In this document: piece by piece, positions 36,889 through 45,215 of the stretch
Position numbering within the stretch: position 1 is the first letter of the stretch
How the letters are laid out: the number at the start of each line of letters is the position of its first letter
Assembly: GCF_000730625.1 (NCBI RefSeq)
Contig: NZ_BBIT01000013.1
Span: forward strand, 1-64,000
Source of the DNA: Pseudomonas oryzihabitans NBRC 102199
GTDB lineage: Bacteria; Pseudomonadota; Gammaproteobacteria; Pseudomonadales; Pseudomonadaceae
Length of the DNA: 64,000 bases
Reading direction: 5' to 3'
Position numbers and translations under genes: made by a program
The notes under the pieces: model-generated
Told to the model about the DNA's origin: nothing
Database searches by the model: none
Seen by the model: only the letters and a program-made list of their open reading frames with translations

Positions 36889-38385
36889 ATGGTCATGCAA
36901 GAGCCCAAGTCCCTGGAAGACGCCAGTGCCTTCCGCTTCTGCGGCCTGGTCCTGGATGCGCGCCGGCGCCTGCTGCTGGATGGCGAGTGGCCGCTGCCCC
37001 TGAGTGGGCGCGCACTGGATATCCTGCGGGTGCTGCTGGAGCACCCCGGCGAGCTGGTCGGCAAGCAGACCCTGATGGCCCGGGTCTGGCCCGGCGCCGT
37101 CGTCGAGGACATCAATCTGCGGGTGCACATCTCGGCCCTGCGCCGGGTGCTGCGGCCCTACAGCGATCGGGATCCCATTCTCAGCGCCCGGCAGCGCGGC
37201 TACGGCTTCGCCCTGGCGGTGGAGCGCCTGAACGAAGCGGACCTCACGCCGCTGGCCGAGACGCCGCTGCCCCTGACGCCCCTGGAGGGGCGCGACACCA
37301 GCCTGGTCGAATTGCGCCGTCTGCTCGCGCAACGTCGCCTGGTGTCGGTGGTGGGCACCGGCGGTGTCGGCAAGTCGCTGCTGGTCCAGCACCTGCTGCC
37401 CACGCTGGAAGACTTCGCTGACGGGATCCAGAGTCTCGATCTTGCGGCGCTGGGCCACATGATGGCGCTGGTGGACCGTCTCGCCAGTGACCTGGGCCTG
37501 GCCAGCGGTAGTGGCCTGCCGGCGCTGCAGGAGGCGCTGGCCACGCGGCGCCTGCTGCTGGTGCTGGACAACGCCGAGCGCCTGGTCGAACCCGCGGCCT
37601 GGCTGGTGGAAAACCTGCTGCAGGGCTGTCCGCAACTCAGGGTGCTGGTCACCAGTCGCGAAGCCCTGCGGGTGGAAGGCGAGGCCGTGTTGCGCCTGGC
37701 GCCGCTGCCGGTCGCGCAACCACCCGCGCGGCAACTGCGCGACGCCATGCGCGAGCCGGCCTTTCGCCTGTTCGTCCGACGTGCCCGGGCGCGCCTGCCG
37801 GGGCTGCAGCTGCGGCCGGCCGACGTGCAGCTGGTGGGCGAGATCTGCCGCCGCAGCGAAGGCGTGCCCCTGGCGCTGGAGATCCTGGCCGAGCAGGTGG
37901 CGGCGCTGGGCCTGGCGGGGGTACTGGCGCAACTCGACGGCGGCTATTACCTGAGCGTGGCCGGACGGCGCACGGCGGCGCAACGCCAGCGCAGCCTTGG
38001 CGCCATGCTCGACTGGAGTCTGCACAGCCTGAGCGAGTCGGAATTCGCCGTGCTGGCGACCCTGGCCGAGGCCGGCGAGCGCTTCAGTCGTCAGCAGGCC
38101 CTGCGCCTGGCGGCGCAGCGCGGGCTGGAGGAGGCCTTGTTCATCCCCCTGCTGGGGCAACTGGTGGACAAGTCGCTGATCCTGGTCGAAGGCAGCGGGG
38201 CGGCCCTAGGCTACCGCCTGCTGGCCATGCTGCGGCTGCACCTGCGCCAGTTCCGTCAGCAACCGCCGCTCCAGGGCCTGCTGTTGCCAGGCCAGCGGCG
38301 GGACCCCGACGGCGCGGGTGAACACCCGGCTCAGATGCGCCTGATCGAAGAAGCCGCACTCCAGGGCGATCGCCGCCAGGGGTAG
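36889..38385 (+). CDS. Winged-helix STAND-ATPase regulator, C-terminally truncated
   Basis: The 498-residue product starts with an OmpR-type winged helix (about 8-105; LSGRALDILRVLLEHPGE, RQRGYGFAL), followed by an NB-ARC/AP-type ATPase with Walker A GTGGVGKS (156-163), Walker B LLLVLDNAERL (about 222-232) and the sensor VTSREALR. Full relatives continue with several hundred residues of helical repeats. Here homology-like sequence stops at about YRLLAMLRLHLR (near 38250), and the remaining codons are antisense to the AraC-type gene. The sensor part is therefore missing. A GTG at 36856 would add 11 residues; the ATG at 36889 has GAGGGGG before it. Confidence 0.72.
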   Translation: MVMQEPKSLEDASAFRFCGLVLDARRRLLLDGEWPLPLSGRALDILRVLLEHPGELVGKQTLMARVWPGAVVEDINLRVHISALRRVLRPYSDRDPILSARQRGYGFALAVERLNEADLTPLAETPLPLTPLEGRDTSLVELRRLLAQRRLVSVVGTGGVGKSLLVQHLLPTLEDFADGIQSLDLAALGHMMALVDRLASDLGLASGSGLPALQEALATRRLLLVLDNAERLVEPAAWLVENLLQGCPQLRVLVTSREALRVEGEAVLRLAPLPVAQPPARQLRDAMREPAFRLFVRRARARLPGLQLRPADVQLVGEICRRSEGVPLALEILAEQVAALGLAGVLAQLDGGYYLSVAGRRTAAQRQRSLGAMLDWSLHSLSESEFAVLATLAEAGERFSRQQALRLAAQRGLEEALFIPLLGQLVDKSLILVEGSGAALGYRLLAMLRLHLRQFRQQPPLQGLLLPGQRRDPDGAGEHPAQMRLIEEAALQGDRRQG

Positions 38386-38646
38386 TCGGTGCTCGGCGAG
38401 CAGGTGCCGGGCACGGTCGATGCGTTGCTGACGCAACCATTCCAGGGGGGCGAGTCCGGCGCTGAGCTTGAACTGGCGGGTGAAGTGACTGCGCGACAGG
38501 CCGCAGACGGAGGCGACCTGGCTGACGCTGATGCCGCGCTCCAGATGCTGCAGCAGGACTTCCTTGGCCAGCCGTTCCTGCCAGGCTGCCAAACCGACCA
38601 GTCGGGTACTGGATAGAGCCAGGGTGCTATCGACGGTCATGGACAT
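38206..38646 (-). CDS. Short AraC-type helix-turn-helix regulator
   Basis: The 146-residue protein has an intact AraC DNA-binding domain (about 30-125): VSQVASVCGLSRSHFTRQFK is the first helix-turn-helix and IALECGFFDQAHLSRVFTRAVG the second. It has no effector-binding domain. The last 20 or so codons are antisense to the end of the STAND gene and may be accidental read-on. GGGAGAG precedes the ATG at 38646. The upstream region contains TGAGAATGATT, half of a Fur-box-like sequence. Confidence 0.8.
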   Translation of the reverse strand: MSMTVDSTLALSSTRLVGLAAWQERLAKEVLLQHLERGISVSQVASVCGLSRSHFTRQFKLSAGLAPLEWLRQQRIDRARHLLAEHRLPLAAIALECGFFDQAHLSRVFTRAVGVPPLAWQQQALERRLLTELAQVQPQHGQQAVA

Positions 38647-38761
38647 GGCGCTCTCCCTATCAAACCAGCCGCGTGGCGCGACCGCCTGGATGAGAATGAT
38701 TCCGTGCAGTTGTCTGACGTGCGAGTTGGCTATCGTTAATTAGCGTTAAGACGGCAACCGT

Positions 38762-39349
38762 CTAGGCGCAATACTGTCGCGACGGACTTGGCCGAGCGTG
38801 CCGGCGGGCCAGCAGGTGCCAGCCCAGCAGGGCGAGACCGAGCAGTCCGGCGAGCAGCAGGGGCGCCGGGCCATAGGCCTGGAGTCCGTCGAGCAGGGCC
38901 AGGATGTGCGCCTCGAACAGCCGACCCAGGGCCAGACCGGAGCCGATCCACAGGGTGGCGCCGCCCAGGTCGTAGGCCAGGAAGCGCCGCAGGGGCATGG
39001 CACTGGCCCCGGCGCTGAGGGTGGCGAGGGCCGCGGCGCCGGGAATGAACTTGGCCACCAGCAGCAGGCCGGGCAGGCGGGTGGCGGCCGGGACATGCCC
39101 CGGCAGATGGCGCAGCAGCCAGGCACCATGCCGCCGACCGGCCCAGTACCAGAGCAGATCGGCCACCCCGGTGACCGCCACGGTAGCCAGCAACGCCAGG
39201 AGCAACTCGGCCTCATCGGCCGCCGCGCCCATCACCACCAGCGAGGGATAGGCCGGTACCGGCAGGCCCAGCTGTTCGCCAAAGACGTTCAGCGTCAGCC
39301 AGAGGGTGGCGTTACCGGCCACCAGGGAGGTCAGGGCTTGGGTGCTCAT
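38762..39349 (-). CDS. DedA-family membrane protein
   Basis: This 195-residue inner-membrane protein is of the DedA/VTT family, whose members help membrane homeostasis and, in some cases, flip undecaprenyl or phospholipid. It has about five hydrophobic segments and the family segments GLPVPAYPSLVVMGA, WYWAGRRHGAWLLR, VAKFIPGAAALATLSAGAS and LAYDLGGATLW. It is at the short end of the family. Confidence 0.85.
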   Translation of the reverse strand: MSTQALTSLVAGNATLWLTLNVFGEQLGLPVPAYPSLVVMGAAADEAELLLALLATVAVTGVADLLWYWAGRRHGAWLLRHLPGHVPAATRLPGLLLVAKFIPGAAALATLSAGASAMPLRRFLAYDLGGATLWIGSGLALGRLFEAHILALLDGLQAYGPAPLLLAGLLGLALLGWHLLARRHARPSPSRQYCA

Positions 39350-39426
39350 GGCGCGTTCTCGGCAAGGGGAGGCCGACTGAGCGGCCTCCGGGCTTGGCGC
39401 CTGCTACTACCTAGGCGCAGACAGGG

Positions 39427-40149
39427 TCAGGGCATTTGCGGCAGTTCGTTGGGCCGCAGATCGAACACCAGCACCTCGGCGTCGGTGCCGTGGGCCAGTT
39501 GCAGCTCGCGCTCGCCGCGCAGCCTTGCGCCGTCACCGGCCTGCAGCAGGACGCCGTTCAGCTCCAGGCTGCCGCGGGCGACGTGCACATAGGCATGGCG
39601 CTCGGGGGCCAGTTGCAGGCGGGCGCTCTCGCTGCCGTCGAACAGCCCGGCGTAGACGCGGGCGTCCTGGCGCACTTCCAGCGAACCCTCGGCGCCGTCC
39701 GGCGAGATGATCAGGGCCAGGCGACCACGCTTGGCCTCGGCGCTGAAGTGCTGCTGCTGGTAGCGCGGTTCGGCGCGGCGCACGTTGGGCACGATCCAGA
39801 TCTGCAGAAAGTGCACCCGCTCGCTTGCGGAGTGGTTGTACTCGCTGTGGCTGACGCCGCTGCCGGCGCTCATCAGCTGGACGTCACCGGGGCGGATCAC
39901 CGAGCCGGTGCCCAGGCTGTCCTGGTGCTCCAGGGCGCCTTCGAGCACATAGGAGAAGATCTCCATGTCGCGATGCGGGTGCTCGCCGAAGCCCTGGCCC
40001 CCGGTCACGGTGTCGTCGTTGATCACCAGCAGGTCGGAAAAGCCCTGTTCCGCCGGATTGCGGTAGCTGGCGAAGGAAAAGGTGTGGAAGGACTTGAGCC
40101 AGCCGTGGTTGGCGGCGCCGCGATCGGAAGCTTTACGAATGGCCAGCAT
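39427..40149 (-). CDS. Pirin-family protein (YhhW-like)
   Basis: The 240-residue bicupin has the metal-binding set EHPHRDMEIFSYVLEG (His residues at about 57-59) and the HSEYNHS segment with its histidine near 101. The E. coli relative YhhW has quercetin 2,3-dioxygenase activity; the physiological substrate is unknown. It stands alone between DedA and an MFS gene, both on the same strand. Confidence 0.88.
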   Translation of the reverse strand: MLAIRKASDRGAANHGWLKSFHTFSFASYRNPAEQGFSDLLVINDDTVTGGQGFGEHPHRDMEIFSYVLEGALEHQDSLGTGSVIRPGDVQLMSAGSGVSHSEYNHSASERVHFLQIWIVPNVRRAEPRYQQQHFSAEAKRGRLALIISPDGAEGSLEVRQDARVYAGLFDGSESARLQLAPERHAYVHVARGSLELNGVLLQAGDGARLRGERELQLAHGTDAEVLVFDLRPNELPQMP

Positions 40150-40308
40150 GATGAGGCTCCTTGTCTGAAGGGGGCGCGGTCTGTACCGACGCCATGGAAG
40201 TCATCCTACTGTGGCGCTGCGGTTTGATTAACGGGCTGGGAGGAGAATGGTCGTCCTATCCTGGTTGACGATGTCTCGGGCTGGGTGGCGTCAGATCCTG
40301 GTCCGCGA

Positions 40309-41535
40309 TCACCGAACCGGGCGCGGACGGCCAGGCCAGAGCCGTACCGCCAGGGCCAGCAGGGCGGTGGCCAGCGCCAGGCCGGCGACGCCATTCCAGC
40401 CCAGCCGGGCCAGCAGCAGACTGCCCAGGGCCGCACCGCTGGCCATGCCGATGAACATGCCGGTGAAGAGCACCGCGTTGAGTCGGCTGCGCGCCTCGGG
40501 TTCCAGGCCGTAGACCTGGGCCTGGTGGGCGATCAGGGTGGCCTGGACGCCCAGGTCGAAGACCACCGTCGCCAGCGCCAGCAGCACCAGACCGGTCACG
40601 CCTGGTAGCCAGGGCAGCAGGAGCAGGCTGGCGAAGGCCAGGGCCGCCAGGCCGATGCCCAGCCGCGTTACCCACTCCGAGCCATGGCGATCCGCCAGGC
40701 GGCCGGCCCAGGGCGCGGCCAGGGCACCGGCGGCACCGGCCAGGCCGAAGGCGCCGGCGGCGGCGCTGCCCAGCTGGAAGGGCCCGGCGTGCAGATAGAG
40801 GGCGAGGGTCGACCAGAAGGCGCTGAAGCCGACCGACAGCAGGGCTTGCGCCAGGGTCGCCCGGCGCAGGGCGGCATGGCGGCGCCAGAGCGCGCCCAGG
40901 GAGCCGAGCAGGGCCGGATAGCTGAGTTGGGTGGTGGCGGCGAAGGCGGGCAGGCCGCGCCAGACCGCCACGCCGATGGCGGCGATGCTCAGGGCGGCGA
41001 ACAGATAGACCGCCCGCCAGCCAAGCCACTCGCCCACCAGGCCGCTGACCACCCGGGACAGCAGGATGCCCAGCAGCAGGCCGGTCATCACCGTGCCGAC
41101 GATGCGTCCGCGCTCGGCCGGCGGCGCCAGGGTCGCGGCGGCGGGCACCAGGTCCTGGGCCACGGTGGCGGCCAGCCCGGTCACCAGGCTGGCCAGCAGC
41201 AGCCCGTGCAGCCCGGGCGCCAGGCTGGCGCCCAGCAGCGCCAGCAGCAGTACGGCCAATTTGGCCAGGATGATGCGACGGCGGTCGAAGCGATCACCCA
41301 GAGGTGCGAGCAGCAGCAGACCCAGGGCATAGCCGAGCTGGGTGAGGGTGGGTATCAGCCCGACGTCGGCAGCGGGCGCGGGCAGGGCAGTGGCCAGGGT
41401 GCCCAGCAGGGGTTGGCTGTAATAGAGGTTGGCCACGCTGAGGCCGGCGCCGGTGGCCAGCAGGCCGAGCAGGGCAGGGGACAGGCCGGTACGGTGCGCT
41501 GAGGTCGGGCTATGCGGGAGTGGAATATCGGTCAT
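40309..41535 (-). CDS. MFS transporter, paired with divergent LysR gene
   Basis: This 408-residue, 12-helix transporter has N-terminal ANLYYSQPLLGTLA, motif A-like APLGDRFDRRR and GRIVGTVMTGLLLGILLSR. It is a clear paralogue of the MFS protein at 52643, which carries the corresponding NYYNQPLLHTIA and GRAVGTVMSGLILGILLAR. It is probably a drug or metabolite exporter, regulated by the LysR protein encoded divergently at 41633. Confidence 0.88.
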   Translation of the reverse strand: MTDIPLPHSPTSAHRTGLSPALLGLLATGAGLSVANLYYSQPLLGTLATALPAPAADVGLIPTLTQLGYALGLLLLAPLGDRFDRRRIILAKLAVLLLALLGASLAPGLHGLLLASLVTGLAATVAQDLVPAAATLAPPAERGRIVGTVMTGLLLGILLSRVVSGLVGEWLGWRAVYLFAALSIAAIGVAVWRGLPAFAATTQLSYPALLGSLGALWRRHAALRRATLAQALLSVGFSAFWSTLALYLHAGPFQLGSAAAGAFGLAGAAGALAAPWAGRLADRHGSEWVTRLGIGLAALAFASLLLLPWLPGVTGLVLLALATVVFDLGVQATLIAHQAQVYGLEPEARSRLNAVLFTGMFIGMASGAALGSLLLARLGWNGVAGLALATALLALAVRLWPGRPRPVR

Positions 41536-41586
41536 GGCGGTTCATCCGGTGGGAAGACGATGAGCGCATTCTCGACCAGAGCTGTC

Positions 41587-41598
41587 GCTACCTGTAGC
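41587..41598. promoter_or_regulatory. Candidate operator between MFS and LysR genes
   Basis: The dyad GCTAC-CT-GTAGC lies in the 97-bp divergent region, 52 bp before the MFS start and 35 bp before the lysR start, where a LysR regulator would bind both promoters. Short dyads arise by chance, so this is tentative. Confidence 0.3.
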
Positions 41599-41632
41599 CG
41601 AACGCCAGGTACAGGGGGTATACGTAGGCCGT

Positions 41633-42553
41633 ATGAACAGTACCTTTTCCCACGACCGTCTCGACCTGCTGGAGACCTTCGTCCGCATCGTCGAGGCCGG
41701 CAGTCTGTCGGCGGCCGCGCGCCAGCTCGGCACCACCCAGCCCACCGTCAGCCGACGGCTGCAGGCACTGGAAGCGGCGCTGCAGGTGCGTCTGGTGCAG
41801 CGTTCGACCCACGCCCTGCGGCTGACCGAGGATGGTCAGCGCTGCTATCGCCAGGCCCAGCAACTGCTCGGCGACTGGCAGGCCTTCGCCGCCGCCCTGC
41901 ACGGCGCCCATGCCGAGCCCGAGGGACGGCTGCGGGTGGTGATGCCCCATGCCTTCGGCCAGGAGCAGTTGCTCGATCCGCTGGAGACCTATCTGCGGCG
42001 CTATCCGGGCATGCAGGTGGACTGGGTGCTCAGCGACCGGGCACCGAATTTCGTCGCCGATGGCGTCGACTGCGCGATTCGGGTGGGGGCGGTGGAGGAT
42101 CCGGACACCGTGGCGGTGCGCCTGGGCGATGTCCAGCGCATCCTGGTGGCGGCGCCGGACCTGGCAGGCACGCTGAGGGCACCCGAGGAGCTGACGGCGC
42201 TGCCCTGGATCGCCATGACCCAGTTCTACCAGACCGAATTGCGCCTGCAGCTGGGTTCTTCTGGCGAAAGCCGGCTGATCCCCTTGCGGGCGCGGCTGGC
42301 CACCGAGAGTCTCTTCGTCGCCCGGCATGCCGCGGTGCGGGGGCTGGGCTGCGCGGCGCTGTCGCACTGGATGGTACGCGAGGACGTCGCCACGGGGCGC
42401 CTGGTGCATCTGCTCCCCGAATGGCAGGCCGCGCCCCTGCCGATCTATCTCATCTATCCCTACGCCCGGGTCTATCCGGCGCGGTTGCGTCTGTTCCTCG
42501 AGCTGGTGCGCGAGGCCTGCGCCAGGATGCTGGATGTGACGGCGCCCGCCTGA
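41633..42553 (+). CDS. LysR-family transcriptional regulator
   Basis: The 306-residue regulator has winged-helix sequence LSAAARQLGTTQPTVSRRLQALE (about 23-45, summarised) and a CrgA-type effector domain (RYPGMQVDWVLSD, VDCAIRVG, HWMVREDVATGRLV). It is divergent from the MFS exporter gene and most likely controls it. Confidence 0.9.
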   Translation: MNSTFSHDRLDLLETFVRIVEAGSLSAAARQLGTTQPTVSRRLQALEAALQVRLVQRSTHALRLTEDGQRCYRQAQQLLGDWQAFAAALHGAHAEPEGRLRVVMPHAFGQEQLLDPLETYLRRYPGMQVDWVLSDRAPNFVADGVDCAIRVGAVEDPDTVAVRLGDVQRILVAAPDLAGTLRAPEELTALPWIAMTQFYQTELRLQLGSSGESRLIPLRARLATESLFVARHAAVRGLGCAALSHWMVREDVATGRLVHLLPEWQAAPLPIYLIYPYARVYPARLRLFLELVREACARMLDVTAPA

Positions 42554-42590
42554 ACCCAAGGATCCAGGCGGGCGCAACGAGCGAGGGCGA

Positions 42591-43001
42591 TCAGGCCAGC
42601 CGGGCCGCCCGCAGCGGTCGCCGGCCATCCAGGCTCAGGGCCCCGGCGCCGAAGGCCGCCACCTGCAGCAGGCCCCCGGCGATGGCGACGTTCTTGAGGA
42701 AGTGGATCAACTGATTCTGGTCGGCGAAGTGGCTGTGGAACACCAGGGCGGTGACCAGGGTGAAGGCGGCCATGGCCAGGGCCACCGGCCGGGTGCGATA
42801 GCCGATCAGCAGCAGGCTGGCGAGGCCCAGCTCCACCACCAGGGCGCCCAGGTAGGCGAGGTCCGGGAAAGGCAGGCCCATGGCGGCGATGTAGCCCTTG
42901 GTGGCGGCCGGGGCGAGCAGTTTGCCCACGCCACTGAACAGGAAGAGGCTGGCGAGCAGCAGGCGGCCGGTGGTGGCGGTGAGGGCTTGGGTGGTGTTCA
43001 T
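42591..43001 (-). CDS. DoxX-family membrane protein
   Basis: The 136-residue, four-helix protein has the DoxX/SURF4-like pattern: GRLLLASLFLFSGVGKL at the start, GYIAAMGLPFPDLAYLGALVVELGLA in the middle (summarised, about 36-61) and GYRTRPVALAMAAFTLVTA after it. Members are linked to thiol and membrane redox stress in other bacteria. It is divergent from a second DoxX-type gene at 43297. Confidence 0.87.
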   Translation of the reverse strand: MNTTQALTATTGRLLLASLFLFSGVGKLLAPAATKGYIAAMGLPFPDLAYLGALVVELGLASLLLIGYRTRPVALAMAAFTLVTALVFHSHFADQNQLIHFLKNVAIAGGLLQVAAFGAGALSLDGRRPLRAARLA

Positions 43002-43296
43002 CGTCAGCTGTCCTTTAAAGGTCTGGCATCCGGCTTGGATGCGATGGGCGCAGATTACTGTCCACCTTGAAATCGATTAAGTAGCTGGTCGGCGTTTTAC
43101 CGTCACGCATGAGTTGACTGTTCGGCACGTTCAGGCCGCTGTTGTGACCTGAATCCTTTCACCTGCACGCCACAGCACAGGCGTACAAAAACCAGCACAG
43201 ACGTCCAAGGCCGCTCCCCAGCGTCCGGGCGAAAGTCCGCCCCATCGACGGCGCGGGGCTTTTCTCGCAGCCGACTCTTTCACCAGGAGGATGGCC

Positions 43297-43722
43297 ATGC
43301 GCGAGACGCGACTGGATCTGGGACTCTTGTTCCTGCGCCTGGGTGGCGCCGGACTGCTCCTGGCGGTACACGGCCTGCCCAAGGCGCTGCATTTCCGCCA
43401 GCAGCTCGGCCTGATCGAGGACCCGCTGCACCTGGGTGCCTGGCCGACCCTGGGTTTCGCCGTCTTCGCCGAGGTGCTCTGCCCGCTATTGATCGCCCTC
43501 GGCTGGGCGACGCGCCTGGCCTGCCTGCCGATCCTGGGGCTGCTGCTGATCGCCCTGCTGGTGGTGCATCCGCAGTGGTCGCTGGAAGAGGGTCAGTTCG
43601 GCTGGCTGCTGCTGGTGCTGTTCGGCACCCTGGCACTCACCGGACCGGGTCGCTACTCGCTGGAGGCGCGGCTGGCCAGGCGTCACGCCGCCCAGGGCGG
43701 ATTCGCCAGGGCCCTGTCATGA
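43297..43722 (+). CDS. DoxX-family membrane protein, first gene of a probable operon
   Basis: The 141-residue protein has four hydrophobic helices (GLLFLRLGGAGLLLAVHGLPK, summarised at about 8-28; WPTLGFAVFAEVLCPLLIALG; LLIALLVVHP; WLLLVLFGTLALTG) and the DoxX-like LHLGAWPTLG and GWATR turns. AGGAGG lies six bases before the ATG at 43297 and abuts the ATG at 43291, so 43297 is chosen. Its stop overlaps the next start as ATGA. Confidence 0.85.
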   Translation: MRETRLDLGLLFLRLGGAGLLLAVHGLPKALHFRQQLGLIEDPLHLGAWPTLGFAVFAEVLCPLLIALGWATRLACLPILGLLLIALLVVHPQWSLEEGQFGWLLLVLFGTLALTGPGRYSLEARLARRHAAQGGFARALS

Positions 43723-44348
43723 GCACCGCGCTCGGGCAGGACCTGCACCAGGCGCACGGCCGCATCGTCACCCTGGTGATCCGCCACCAGCCCCTGGCCG
43801 GCCAGCACCAGGCCTATCAGCGCTGGTTGCAGCGCGCCGTCAGCGTCGCCCGCGCGGCCTGCGGTCACCTCGGTGTGGACGTCATCCCGCCGGCCGAGGA
43901 GGGCGCCGCCTTCACCACCCTGGTGCGCTTCGCCGACGTCGACCAACTGCAGGCCTGGCTGGCCTCGCCGGAGCGCCAGGCGCTGATCGCCGAGGTGGCG
44001 CCGCTGCTGCGCGAGGCCGATGCGCCCGAGGTGCATGCCGACGCCGAATTCTGGTTCAAGCCGCCACGCCCCGGCGTGCGTCCGCCACCGGCCTGGAAGC
44101 AGGCGGTGCTCACCTACCTGGTCATCGCGCCCCTGACGATGCTGATCCCGCCGCTGTGGCAGCCGCTGTTCGCGCGCTATCCGCTGCTGGCCGGACCGGT
44201 GCCCAGCAACCTGCTGATCACACTGTGCATCGTGCCGCTGGTGGTGTTCCTGATCATGCCGAGGGTGAGCCGCCTGTGCGCGCCCTGGCTCAACGCCCGC
44301 TCGGGCGCCTTTTCCACTCCCCCCACCGCTAGAGGCGAACAACCATGA
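43719..44348 (+). CDS. ABM-domain protein with two membrane helices (COG3224-like)
   Basis: The 209-residue protein has a predicted antibiotic-biosynthesis-monooxygenase fold (about 15-110; VTLVIRHQPLAGQHQAYQRW, LVRFADVDQLQAWLASPERQ) followed by two C-terminal hydrophobic helices (about 127-147 and 162-180). Family members are uncharacterised; ABM domains often oxidise or trap quinone-like or haem-like molecules. ATGA overlaps at both ends couple it to the DoxX and hydrolase genes. Confidence 0.83.
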   Translation: MSTALGQDLHQAHGRIVTLVIRHQPLAGQHQAYQRWLQRAVSVARAACGHLGVDVIPPAEEGAAFTTLVRFADVDQLQAWLASPERQALIAEVAPLLREADAPEVHADAEFWFKPPRPGVRPPPAWKQAVLTYLVIAPLTMLIPPLWQPLFARYPLLAGPVPSNLLITLCIVPLVVFLIMPRVSRLCAPWLNARSGAFSTPPTARGEQP

Positions 44349-45163
44349 GCACCTTTACCACCCGCGACGGCGTCGAGATCTATTTCAAGGACTGGGGCAG
44401 CGGCAAGCCCGTGCTGTTCAGCCACGGCTGGCCGCTTGACGCCGATATGTGGGACTACCAGATGCACCATCTGGCCGCCAACGGCTATCGCGCCATCGCC
44501 TTCGACCGCCGCGGTTTCGGGCGCTCCGGCCAGCCGTGGAACGGCTACGACTACGACACCTTCGCCGACGACATCAAGGAGCTGATCGAGCACCTGGATC
44601 TGCGCGACGTCACCCTGGTGGGCTTCTCCATGGGCGGTGGCGACGTCAGCCGCTACCTGGCGCGCCACGGTTCGGCGCGGGTCGCCAAGCTGGCGCTGCT
44701 CGGCGCCGTCACCCCGCTGTTCGGGCAGAAGCCGGATTTCCCCCAGGGCGTCGACCAGGGCGTCTTCGACGGTATCCGTGGTGGTCTGCTCAAGGACCGC
44801 GCCCAGTTCCTCGCCGACTTCGCCCCGGTCTTCTATGGCACCAACAAGGGCCAGGAGGTCTCCGCAGGCGTCTTCACCCAGACCCTCAACATCGCCTTGC
44901 TGGCGTCGCTGAAGGGCACCCTGGACTGCGTCACCGCCTTCTCGGAAACCGACTTCCGCCCGGACATGGCCAAGGTCGACGTACCCACCCTGGTGATCCA
45001 CGGCGACGCCGACCAGGTGGTGCCCTTCGAAACCACCGGCAAGCTCGCCGCCGAGCTGATCCGCGGCGCCGAACTCAAGGTGTACGCCGGCGCACCCCAC
45101 GGCTTCGCGGTGACCCACGCCGAGCAACTGAACCGCGACCTGCTGGCCTTCGTCGCCCGCTGA
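44345..45163 (+). CDS. Alpha/beta hydrolase, non-haem chloroperoxidase type
   Basis: The 272-residue enzyme has the catalytic triad Ser95 (GFSMGGG), Asp223 (HGDADQVVP) and His252 (PHGFAVTH), and the oxyanion segment SHGWPLDADMW. It matches cofactor-free haloperoxidase/esterase relatives, which can hydrolyse esters or perform perhydrolysis. It overlaps the ABM gene by 4 bp. A hairpin follows its stop. Confidence 0.92.
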   Translation: MSTFTTRDGVEIYFKDWGSGKPVLFSHGWPLDADMWDYQMHHLAANGYRAIAFDRRGFGRSGQPWNGYDYDTFADDIKELIEHLDLRDVTLVGFSMGGGDVSRYLARHGSARVAKLALLGAVTPLFGQKPDFPQGVDQGVFDGIRGGLLKDRAQFLADFAPVFYGTNKGQEVSAGVFTQTLNIALLASLKGTLDCVTAFSETDFRPDMAKVDVPTLVIHGDADQVVPFETTGKLAAELIRGAELKVYAGAPHGFAVTHAEQLNRDLLAFVAR

Positions 45164-45168
45164 ACCTT

Positions 45169-45193
45169 CCCGGGCGCCCTGCGCCCGGGCTTC
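45169..45193 (+). terminator. GC-rich hairpin between hydrolase and amidohydrolase genes
   Basis: CCCGGGCGC (45169-45177) pairs perfectly with GCGCCCGGG (45181-45189) around a CCT loop, followed by CTTCT. The weak T-run suggests partial termination or an RNA-stabilising hairpin inside the operon. Confidence 0.45.
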
Positions 45194-45215
45194 TGACCCT
45201 GGTCCCGGAGGCCAC

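Noticed and set aside
36706-38160. Minus-strand open frame opposite the STAND regulator
   Set aside because: The Gln/Arg/His-rich antisense translation lacks any domain, whereas the plus strand has Walker motifs and a winged helix.
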